A DNA stretch of 54,669 nt from Flavobacteriaceae bacterium (GTDB taxonomy: Bacteria > Bacteroidota > Bacteroidia > Flavobacteriales > Flavobacteriaceae), in assembly GCA_029252265.1 (NCBI GenBank), contig JAQXBT010000037.1:1-54669 (forward strand). Direction: 5' to 3'. Each line of letters opens with the position of its first letter. Within the stretch, counting starts at the first letter, position 1. Of the stretch, positions 1 through 6,599 are shown in pieces. A program made the translations under genes and the position numbers. A model generated the notes under the pieces. That model was given only the letters and a program-made list of their open reading frames with translations, did no database searches and was not told the DNA's origin.

Positions 1-1
1 T

Positions 2-91
2 GGCAATAAGTCTAAATTTAGTGGAAAACGTCGTGGAAAATCTAAACCAGATACCGGTGGTACTGGCGGTAGGAGAAGAAGAAGGGATTAA
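2..91 (+). CDS. C-terminal tail of a protein cut by the window edge, perhaps a DEAD-box RNA helicase
   Basis: An open frame enters from the left edge and ends at the TAA at 89-91. The 29 visible residues are rich in Gly, Lys and Arg and finish with a run of five arginines and Asp. Such basic, low-complexity tails are typical of the C-terminus of RhlE-like DEAD-box RNA helicases in Flavobacteriaceae, where they bind RNA, but no catalytic motif is inside the window, so the assignment is a guess from composition. A terminator-like hairpin follows at 121-158, consistent with this being the end of a transcription unit. Confidence 0.4.
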   Translation, partial: GNKSKFSGKRRGKSKPDTGGTGGRRRRRD

Positions 92-120
92 ATACATTCT
101 CTAAAGGATATATGAGTTAC

Positions 121-158
121 AAAAGGTTTGTTGGTCTAGTACTGGCGAACCTTTTTTT
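121..158 (+). terminator. Rho-independent terminator after the leftmost gene
   Basis: The arm AAAAGGTT at 121-128 pairs with AACCTTTT at 148-155. The stem continues inward with several G-U pairs to a small loop around 136-140, and a T-run follows at 152-158. It sits 30 bases after the stop at 91 and upstream of the gene at 256. Confidence 0.7.
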
Positions 159-235
159 ATTTCTTTTCATATAAAAATGTTTCATGTTTTTTACTTGCCT
201 TGAAATTTTGGTATTATTTTAACGTCTATAATCTG

Positions 236-243
236 TACATTTG
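236..243 (+). promoter_or_regulatory. Candidate -7 element (TACATTTG) upstream of the gene at 256
   Basis: TACATTTG matches the Bacteroidota -7 consensus TAnnTTTG. No TTTG lies at the usual 19-21 base spacing; the nearest is at 207-210, which is 25 bases away. If used, it would leave a 5' leader of under ten bases before the ATG at 256. Confidence 0.4.
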
Positions 244-255
244 TAAACGTACGCT

Positions 256-1023
256 ATGAAACAATTATTTATACTTTTTTTATTTTCCCTACTAGTAACA
301 ACTACATATGCTCAAGACGTAGTCTCTATTCGTGGAACGGTAGAAAATGCCTCTGATGACAGCATTCTTGAAAACGTTAATATTGTTAATTTAAACCAAG
401 TTTGGGGAGCAACCACAGACAAAAAAGGAGAATTCGAGATTAGAGCCGTTGTTAATGACACCCTATTTTTTTCTTACCTAGGTTTTAAATCAATTAGAGT
501 ACGTGTTACCAATGACTGGCTTTCATATGGTACGGTAAAAATAAAGATGACAGAAATTGGTATTGCCCTTGAGGAAGTTTTAGTGAAGCCTGTAACTCTT
601 ACGGGATATATTGAGGTAGATGCCCGTACCATTCCTATCTATGATAACTACCGCTACCGTATAGATGGTATTGGGGGTAGTGGATATGAAGGTGGAGACA
701 AACAGCCAAGTGCATTATCCAAGGTGTTGAGTTCTGTGTTTAATCCTGCAGATTTCCTTTATAATGTTTTTGGTAAACGCCCCAGGCAGATGAAGAAACT
801 CCGTAAAATGAAGGAGAATGACGCCATACGAAATCTTCTTGCAAGTAAGTTTGACAGAGAAACATTAATGGCCGTGTTGCAGTTAGAACGTCTAGATATT
901 GACGAAATATTAAATAACTGCAGCTATTCTAGTGATTTTATTACAGCTGCAAGTGATCTTCAAATACTAGATGCAATAAGCGAATGCTATGAAGAATACC
1001 GTGTTTTGCACAGGGGTAAGTAA
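256..1023 (+). CDS. Exported carboxypeptidase-regulatory-like domain protein
   Basis: A 255-residue protein with an N-terminal signal peptide (hydrophobic core at residues 4-17, cleavage expected near TTTYA-Q). Residues about 24-110 look like a carboxypeptidase D regulatory-like (CarboxypepD_reg-like) beta-sandwich: a V-x-I-R-G-T-V-E-N opening, then N-V-N-I, a D-K-K-G-E-F turn and a closing F-F-S-Y-L-G-F strand. In Bacteroidota this module commonly forms the N-terminus of TonB-dependent receptors, but here it is followed only by about 140 residues of unknown, charged sequence with no barrel. It is probably periplasmic or attached to the outer membrane. Its role is unknown. It is monocistronic or loosely linked to the aldehyde dehydrogenase gene 70 bases downstream. 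Confidence 0.75.
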   Translation: MKQLFILFLFSLLVTTTYAQDVVSIRGTVENASDDSILENVNIVNLNQVWGATTDKKGEFEIRAVVNDTLFFSYLGFKSIRVRVTNDWLSYGTVKIKMTEIGIALEEVLVKPVTLTGYIEVDARTIPIYDNYRYRIDGIGGSGYEGGDKQPSALSKVLSSVFNPADFLYNVFGKRPRQMKKLRKMKENDAIRNLLASKFDRETLMAVLQLERLDIDEILNNCSYSSDFITAASDLQILDAISECYEEYRVLHRGK

Positions 1024-1093
1024 TAATTTCCCTTTTGTTTTAATGTGTACAAACCCGCGATAACAAACCAGAACTTTAGCTACTTTATTTTAT

Positions 1094-2458
1094 ATGAAAG
1101 AATTAGTTGCTCAACAACGTCAATTTTTTAATTCGCATACCACCAAAGATATCAGCTTTAGAATAAAGCAATTAACATCTCTGGAAGATGTGTTGAATGA
1201 TAATATAGAACTACTAGACAGGGCTATATACAATGACTTTAAGAAAAGCAGCTTTGAGAATTACATGACCGAGATTGGTATTGTATTGTATGATATAAAA
1301 CAAGCAAAAAAAAAATTAACACGTTGGTCTTCAAAACAAAGAGTAAAAACAAACCTGGGTAATTTTCCAGCCAAAAGTTACATTATACCAGAGCCGCTTG
1401 GAGTAACGCTTATTATTAGTTCCTGGAATTACCCTTATCAACTTTCATTAGCACCTATAGTTGCTGCTATTGCAGCAGGAAACACTATTATATTAAAACC
1501 TAGTGAGATTTCTTCACAGACCTCTAGTTTGATGGCCTCTATTTTAAATGAAGCTTTTGACCCTAATTTCTTAAAAGTAATCCAAGGAGGAGTTCAAGAA
1601 ACTACTGAGCTTTTAAAACAAAAGTTTGACAAGATCTTTTTTACTGGAAGCACTACGGTAGGTAAAATTATATACAAAGCTGCTGCAGAGCATCTAACTC
1701 CAGTTACCCTTGAGCTTGGCGGTAAGAGCCCCGTGATAATTACTAAGGATGCTAATATAAAAATGGCAGCAAAAAGAATTGTTTGGGGTAAATTCTTAAA
1801 TGCGGGTCAAACATGTATTGCTCCAGATTATTTGTATGTAGATGCTCAAATTTCAGAAACTTTATTAAAAGCCCTTACCAAAGAAATTGAAAAAGCAAGG
1901 TATAGCTTTGAGAATGATAACTATGTTCAAATCATAAACGAGCGTAATTTTGATAGATTAGCGGCACTTTTAGACCCCTCAAAAATATATTATGGAGGAC
2001 ATACAGATAAAGCACAGCGTTATATTGCTCCAACTTTACTCCGTTCTATTAGCTTTGATGACAAAATTATGCTAGAGGAGATATTCGGTCCTATTTTACC
2101 GGTGCTTACTTTCACCGATTTGAATGAAGCTGTCAAAAATGTGCAACTATTACCAAAGCCTCTTTCTTGTTATGTCTTTACGAGTAGTGAACAGGTTAAA
2201 AATAAAATTATAAAAGAAATTTCATTTGGAGGCGGTGCTATAAATGATACCATCATGCATATTTCAAACCCAAATCTTCCTTTTGGAGGTGTTGGTAGTA
2301 GTGGTTTCGGAAGTTATCATGGCCAAGCGGGTTTTAATTGTTTTAGTAATTTTAAGAGCATATTAGATAAACCAACATGGTATGAGTCATCATTAAAATA
2401 CGCTCCCTACACTCAAAAAAAACTTGCCATTATTAAAAAATTATTAAAAAATCAATAA
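1094..2458 (+). CDS. Aldehyde dehydrogenase, class 3-like, NAD(P)-dependent
   Basis: A 454-residue member of the aldehyde dehydrogenase superfamily, which oxidises aldehydes to carboxylic acids with NAD(P)+. Visible landmarks are the cofactor-binding SSWNYP segment (109-114), the ILKPSE lysine region (133-138), the FTGSTTVG loop (183-190), the general base Glu207 in LELGGKSP and the catalytic nucleophile Cys241 in GQTC. A second conserved glutamate lies in EEIFGP. The short length (about 450 instead of 490-500) and the C-terminal P-Y-T-Q-K-K-L stretch resemble ALDH3, which acts on medium and long-chain aldehydes. The substrate is inferred only from the subfamily. Its stop codon overlaps the next start by one base, so the two genes are probably co-transcribed. 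Confidence 0.93.
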   Translation: MKELVAQQRQFFNSHTTKDISFRIKQLTSLEDVLNDNIELLDRAIYNDFKKSSFENYMTEIGIVLYDIKQAKKKLTRWSSKQRVKTNLGNFPAKSYIIPEPLGVTLIISSWNYPYQLSLAPIVAAIAAGNTIILKPSEISSQTSSLMASILNEAFDPNFLKVIQGGVQETTELLKQKFDKIFFTGSTTVGKIIYKAAAEHLTPVTLELGGKSPVIITKDANIKMAAKRIVWGKFLNAGQTCIAPDYLYVDAQISETLLKALTKEIEKARYSFENDNYVQIINERNFDRLAALLDPSKIYYGGHTDKAQRYIAPTLLRSISFDDKIMLEEIFGPILPVLTFTDLNEAVKNVQLLPKPLSCYVFTSSEQVKNKIIKEISFGGGAINDTIMHISNPNLPFGGVGSSGFGSYHGQAGFNCFSNFKSILDKPTWYESSLKYAPYTQKKLAIIKKLLKNQ

Positions 2459-2775
2459 TGCTACAACCCTTTGTACATTACGGATTACACTTTTTAGTGC
2501 CAATTGCCATTGCCTATATTTTTTACAGGCCCAAATGGATTAAAACAGCATTAATTCTTTTAGCAACCATGGCGGTAGATCTTGACCATTTGCTATCACA
2601 GCCAGTTTTTGATGCCACTAGGTGTAGTATTGGATATCACTTGTTGCATCAGCCTTTGGCTATTATTTGTTATGCTATATTGTTTCTTTTTCCAAGAGCT
2701 AGAGTGGTGTCTATTGGGCTTTTATTGCACATGCTTGCAGATAAATTAGATTGCACCTGGATGGCAATATCTTAA
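2458..2775 (+). CDS. DUF6122 family membrane protein
   Basis: A 105-residue, strongly hydrophobic protein with three or four membrane segments. It carries conserved polar residues in the pattern HYGLH (7-11), DLDH (41-44), YHLLHQ (60-65) and a C-terminal LLH-x-L-A-D-K-L-D. The His/Asp pattern resembles the larger YdjM/DUF457 family of membrane proteins with a putative metal-hydrolase character, but I infer that from pattern alone. The family is known mainly from Bacteroidota and has no established function. It overlaps the aldehyde dehydrogenase stop codon by one base (TAATG), so translation is likely coupled. Confidence 0.8.
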   Translation: MLQPFVHYGLHFLVPIAIAYIFYRPKWIKTALILLATMAVDLDHLLSQPVFDATRCSIGYHLLHQPLAIICYAILFLFPRARVVSIGLLLHMLADKLDCTWMAIS

Positions 2776-2820
2776 ACTTTAACAATAGTCTAGTATTAAT
2801 TTTGAATGCCAAATAAGATG

Positions 2821-3294
2821 CTATTTATGGTGATACGGCTCATTTTTTAAAATCGTATACCCTCTGTATAATTGTTCCATAAAAAACGGGCGAACCATCT
2901 GGTGTGAAAAAGTCATAGAAGATAAAGATATCTTAGCATTTGCTCTTTGGTACATAGTATCACTAAAACCATATGGCCCGCCTATTACAAAAACTAAATT
3001 TTTAAGACCACTATTCATTTTCTTTTGTAAAAAACTCGCAAAACCCTCTGAGGTGAATGTCTTTCCTTTTTCGTCTAGGATACACAAAAAATCACTGGTG
3101 TGTAATTTTTTAAGTAAGGCATCTCCTTCTGCAGTTTTTTGCTGGCTTTGACTTAGGTTTTTTACATTTTTTATGTCTGGTATTACCTCGAGTGTAAAAT
3201 TTATATAATGTTGCAGTCTCTGCTCGTATACCTTTGTAAGTGACTCAATATGAGAATTGTCTGTTTTTCCTATAACGTATAGTGTGATTTTCAT
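2821..3294 (-). CDS. rlmH: 23S rRNA (pseudouridine1915-N3)-methyltransferase RlmH
   Basis: A 157-residue SPOUT-fold methyltransferase that N3-methylates pseudouridine 1915 in helix 69 of 23S rRNA, using S-adenosylmethionine and acting on the assembled 70S ribosome. The knot region is evident: FVIGGPYGFS (about 102-111) and the C-terminal QLYRGYTILKNEPYHH, which closes the cofactor pocket. The length matches the family (about 155). It lies just downstream of, and on the same strand as, the DUF4442 gene (gap 11 bases), so the two probably form an operon. The gene is convergent with the DUF6122 gene. Confidence 0.97.
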   Translation of the reverse strand: MKITLYVIGKTDNSHIESLTKVYEQRLQHYINFTLEVIPDIKNVKNLSQSQQKTAEGDALLKKLHTSDFLCILDEKGKTFTSEGFASFLQKKMNSGLKNLVFVIGGPYGFSDTMYQRANAKISLSSMTFSHQMVRPFFMEQLYRGYTILKNEPYHHK

Positions 3295-3305
3295 AAATAC
3301 TTGTT

Positions 3306-3830
3306 TTATGTATTACGTCGTTTTATTTTTTCTTTATAAAATGCTTTACTAGCAATGTAAATCACTTTATGTACTTCACAATAGTTGATGGTGCTGTCTT
3401 TACTAGTGAGTGAAATTATTTTGGTAATGGTTATTTCTTTTTCTTTAGCTACGCTATCTTTTATTGCTTGAATTTCATCTTTAGTAAATGTAAAGGTTGC
3501 GTATAAATTTTCCTTGGCAGGTCTTTTAAAAAATATTTCCGAAGATTTATCCCAAACAACATAATTATCCCCCAAAATACTTATGAGCTGCGTCATAGCA
3601 ATTGGATCTGTAGCAGAGAACATACTTCCACCAAAAATAGAGTTAACATAATTTTTGTTTTTATAGCTTATGGGTAGTTTTATAGCTATAGATAGCATGT
3701 CTTTGGAGATGGAAAGAATCTTAGCGGTACTCCTTCTATACATAGGAGAAATGTTAAATCCGTATTTAAAAGCGTGATTTCTTCCAATAATGAGTGTAGC
3801 AACAGCAATGATTTTTTGATATGTAGACAT
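3306..3830 (-). CDS. DUF4442 hotdog-fold protein (thioesterase-like)
   Basis: A 174-residue protein from the ATG at 3830. The frame is open for seven more codons to an ATG at 3851, but the inner start matches the usual MSTYQ-type beginning of relatives. The sequence N-x-x-F-G-G-S-M-F-S-A-T-D-P-I-A is the conserved core of DUF4442, a hotdog-fold family related to acyl-CoA thioesterases such as PaaI and YiiD. Activity on acyl-CoA or acyl-ACP is plausible but not shown. The upstream MYRRSTAKI segment is also typical. It is transcribed away from nadC and probably together with rlmH. Confidence 0.8.
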   Translation of the reverse strand: MSTYQKIIAVATLIIGRNHAFKYGFNISPMYRRSTAKILSISKDMLSIAIKLPISYKNKNYVNSIFGGSMFSATDPIAMTQLISILGDNYVVWDKSSEIFFKRPAKENLYATFTFTKDEIQAIKDSVAKEKEITITKIISLTSKDSTINYCEVHKVIYIASKAFYKEKIKRRNT

Positions 3831-4017
3831 ATGCGAGTAAAAAAAGGTCAAATACCGTAGGTATTCAGGTTGATATCTAGATGGCTAAATTACAAAGAAT
3901 ATTGCGCTTGTATATCATTTTGTTGTGAGTAAACACCAGAGCCTTAAGGATAAAAAATTGACAAGAGTATGTGTGTAATGCTTCCTATTATTTAACTTAG
4001 CAGAAAAATGTTAGTAC

Positions 4018-4875
4018 ATGATCTCAAGCAAACAATTTAACAAAGAAATTAGCATCATCATTGCCAATGCAATTCGTGAAGATGTGGGTGAGGGAGATCA
4101 CTCTTCCTTGGCTTGTATTTCTAATAAGGCCACTGGGAGTGCTCATTTACTAGTAAAAGACGATGGTATCATTGCAGGTGTGGCATTTGCGCAACAGGTA
4201 TTTAATTTTATAGATCCTACTCTAGTTGTAGATGTAAAAATTACAGACGGAAGTCCAGTAAAACTAGGTGATGTATGTTTTATAGTATCTGGAAGCTCAC
4301 AATCTATTTTAAAGGCAGAGAGACTCGTACTTAATGCCATGCAGCGCATGAGCGCTATTGCTACCAAAACAAATCAGTATGTAAAACTATTGGAATCTAC
4401 CAATACAAAAATACTAGATACAAGAAAAACAACACCAGGAATTAGAGCACTTGAGAAATGGGCAGTTACTATTGGTGGGGGAGAAAACCATAGATTTGCA
4501 TTGTATGATATGATTATGTTAAAAGACAACCATATCGATTTTTGTGGAGGTGTTGTAAAGGCAATAGAAATAACAAAGCAATACTTAAAGGACAATAACC
4601 TAGATTTAAAAATCATTGTAGAGGCAAGAGATTTTAATGAAATAGAGCAAATACTGTCAACTACGGGGGTTTATAGAATTTTGATTGATAATTTTAACTT
4701 TGAAGACACTAAAAAGGCTGTTGCAATGATTGGTGATAGCTGCTTAACTGAGTCTAGTGGTGGTATTACATTAGATACCATTGTCCAGTACGCCAAGTGC
4801 GGTGTAGATTATATTTCTAGTGGAGCCTTAACGCATTCTGTGCATAATATGGATTTAAGTTTAAAAGCAATATAA
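4018..4875 (+). CDS. nadC: Carboxylating nicotinate-nucleotide diphosphorylase (quinolinate phosphoribosyltransferase)
   Basis: A 285-residue enzyme that converts quinolinate and PRPP to nicotinate mononucleotide, CO2 and PPi, in de novo NAD synthesis. It shows the type II phosphoribosyltransferase landmarks: R-E-D-x-G-E-G-D near residues 20-27, L-N-A-M-Q-R-M-S (105-112), TRKTTPG (135-141) binding quinolinate and PRPP, and HRFALYDMIMLKDNH (158-172) with the catalytic-site lysine. The length is normal. nadA and nadB are not nearby. The stop overlaps the next start by one base, which suggests co-transcription with the BrkB-type gene. Confidence 0.97.
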   Translation: MISSKQFNKEISIIIANAIREDVGEGDHSSLACISNKATGSAHLLVKDDGIIAGVAFAQQVFNFIDPTLVVDVKITDGSPVKLGDVCFIVSGSSQSILKAERLVLNAMQRMSAIATKTNQYVKLLESTNTKILDTRKTTPGIRALEKWAVTIGGGENHRFALYDMIMLKDNHIDFCGGVVKAIEITKQYLKDNNLDLKIIVEARDFNEIEQILSTTGVYRILIDNFNFEDTKKAVAMIGDSCLTESSGGITLDTIVQYAKCGVDYISSGALTHSVHNMDLSLKAI

Positions 4876-5825
4876 TGCAAGAAGATCAAACTCCCATTGG
4901 CAATACCGTTGAGGATACCTTGCTCAAAACACCTATCATAAAGCAAGTACTATGGCTTACAAAACAAATTAAGCTACCTGGCATGGGTGGTTTAACGTTT
5001 TATGATTTTATTAAATTATACCTCCAAGGTATACTGCAAGGAACCTTTTCGCCAAGAGCGAGTTCTATAGCCTATAGTTTTTTTGTAGCTATATTTCCTT
5101 TTTTACTATTTATACTAAATCTTATACCCTACATACCTATAGCAGGTTTTCAGTCTAGGTTTCTAGTTTTTATAGAAGGGTTTCTTCCTCCTCAAACTGC
5201 TAATCTTTTCATTCCTGTAATTTCAGATATTGCAATTAATCCAAGAGGTGGCTTATTGTCTTTTGTGTTTTTATTATCTATATTTTTGGCTGCCAATGGA
5301 GTCAACGCTATTTTTAGCGCCTTTGAATATTCTTACCATGTAAAAATCAATAGAGGCTTTTTTAAGCAATATGCAGTTGCTCTTGGTGTTTCTGTACTAT
5401 TTGCACTAGCTCTAATAATAACAGTGGTTATTATATTATATGGTGAGTACGGGATTCGGGACCTTCAAGGAAGGGCTTTTTTAAGTGAAGATGTATTTTG
5501 GTTATCTGCTTTGCAACTTACCGCCTTTGTGGTATTATTGTACAGTACAATTTCAACTTTGTATTATTTTGGAACCAAAGAAGGAAAAATATCTAAGTTT
5601 TTCTCTCTAGGGGCTTTAGTTACTACCTTGTTGTTTTTGGCTACTACTTACTTTTTTGGTATTTATATCAATAATTTTTCAACTTATAACGAGTTATATG
5701 GTTCTCTTGGGGCTCTTTTAATAATGTTGTTATATATTTGGATAAATAGTAATTTATTACTTTTGGGCTTTGAGCTTAATATTACATTACAGCGTTTACG
5801 CAACAAACAAAATGAATCAAATTAA
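4875..5825 (+). CDS. YihY/BrkB-family inner-membrane protein
   Basis: A 316-residue integral membrane protein with about six hydrophobic segments (roughly residues 65-90, 125-155, 165-190, 205-230, 240-265 and 275-300). It carries the family signature A-S-S-I-A-Y-S-F-F near residues 62-70 and G-S-L-G-A-L-L-I-M-L-L-Y-I-W near the C-terminus. The family was once called ribonuclease BN through an annotation error. Its real role is unknown, and transport or envelope functions have been proposed. The start overlaps the nadC stop by one base (TAATG). Confidence 0.88.
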   Translation: MQEDQTPIGNTVEDTLLKTPIIKQVLWLTKQIKLPGMGGLTFYDFIKLYLQGILQGTFSPRASSIAYSFFVAIFPFLLFILNLIPYIPIAGFQSRFLVFIEGFLPPQTANLFIPVISDIAINPRGGLLSFVFLLSIFLAANGVNAIFSAFEYSYHVKINRGFFKQYAVALGVSVLFALALIITVVIILYGEYGIRDLQGRAFLSEDVFWLSALQLTAFVVLLYSTISTLYYFGTKEGKISKFFSLGALVTTLLFLATTYFFGIYINNFSTYNELYGSLGALLIMLLYIWINSNLLLLGFELNITLQRLRNKQNESN

Positions 5826-5841
5826 TTTTAAACAAACAAAA

Positions 5842-6402
5842 ATGAAAAAGTTTATTCTACTTGCAATTTCAGTGTTCACCCTTAATATGGCAACAGCACA
5901 AACTCAAGTTGGTGAAGTAACCCTTCCTAACACTCTAGATTTTAATAATGAAACCTTAGTTCTTAATGGAGCAGGTATTCGTACCAAATTGTTTTTAAAG
6001 TTATACTCTGGAGGACTATACCTACCAAGTAAAACAAAAGACGCTGCTGCTATTATTGGTGCAGATCAAAACCAAGCAATACAGCTTGTAATTACTTCTA
6101 GTTTTGTGTCTAGTGATGCTATGAGTGAAGCTGTAGAAGATGGTTTCGAAGCATCTACTAGAGGAAATACAGAACCTTTTGCTGCAGAAATTAAAACATT
6201 TATGGGCTTTTTTAGCGAAGATATTGTTGAAGGAGATACTTATGACATCACTTACCAAACAGGTAAAGGTGTAGTATGCTACAAAAACAATAAAGAGCTA
6301 GGATCTATTCAAGGTATGGATTTCAAAAAAGCACTATTTGGTATCTGGTTAGGTAAAAATCCTGCAGACTCAAACCTTAAAAGTGGAATGTTAGGGAAAT
6401 AA
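5842..6402 (+). CDS. Exported chalcone-isomerase-like protein
   Basis: A 186-residue protein from the ATG at 5842. The frame is open upstream to 5770, but the signal peptide MKKFILLAIS...ATAQ begins at 5842, just after the previous stop, so that start is preferred. After cleavage, residues 20-186 form a chalcone isomerase-like domain (Chalcone_3 type): G-A-G-I-R-T-K-L-F-L-K-L-Y-S-G-G-L-Y-L followed by the E-A-V-E-D-G-F region and the closing A-L-F-G-I-W-L-G strand. Bacterial members do not make flavonoids. The plant relatives include fatty-acid-binding proteins, so a periplasmic lipid-binding role is possible but unproven. A terminator follows at 6436-6480. Confidence 0.82.
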   Translation: MKKFILLAISVFTLNMATAQTQVGEVTLPNTLDFNNETLVLNGAGIRTKLFLKLYSGGLYLPSKTKDAAAIIGADQNQAIQLVITSSFVSSDAMSEAVEDGFEASTRGNTEPFAAEIKTFMGFFSEDIVEGDTYDITYQTGKGVVCYKNNKELGSIQGMDFKKALFGIWLGKNPADSNLKSGMLGK

Positions 6403-6435
6403 TTTTCTTTTTCATTTCATGATTTTCAAACAAAT

Positions 6436-6480
6436 AATCCAGTATGCTCTATAGTTAAATAAGCATACTGGATTTTTTTA
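6436..6480 (+). terminator. Rho-independent terminator after the chalcone-isomerase-like gene
   Basis: AATCCAGTATGCT (6436-6448) pairs perfectly with AGCATACTGGATT (6462-6474) across a 13-base loop, followed by a T-run (6473-6479). It ends the transcript that begins at or before nadC. Confidence 0.88.
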
Positions 6481-6532
6481 TAAATGAAGTTATAGTAAGC
6501 CCTAAAGCTAATAACTTGTGTATAAAATCAAT

Positions 6533-6566
6533 AAAAGGCTGCTTAAATAATAAGTAGCTTTTTTAT
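6533..6566 (+). terminator. Second terminator-like hairpin just upstream of priA
   Basis: The stem GCTGCTTA (6538-6545) pairs with TAAGTAGC (6551-6558), with one G-U pair, a 5-base loop, flanking A-rich and T-rich arms that extend it, and a long T-run. It lies only about 35 bases before the priA start, so it is either a back-up terminator or a leader element of priA. Confidence 0.5.
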
Positions 6567-6599
6567 TTTTACTATCCAACAAACATCCATAGCCATAGC

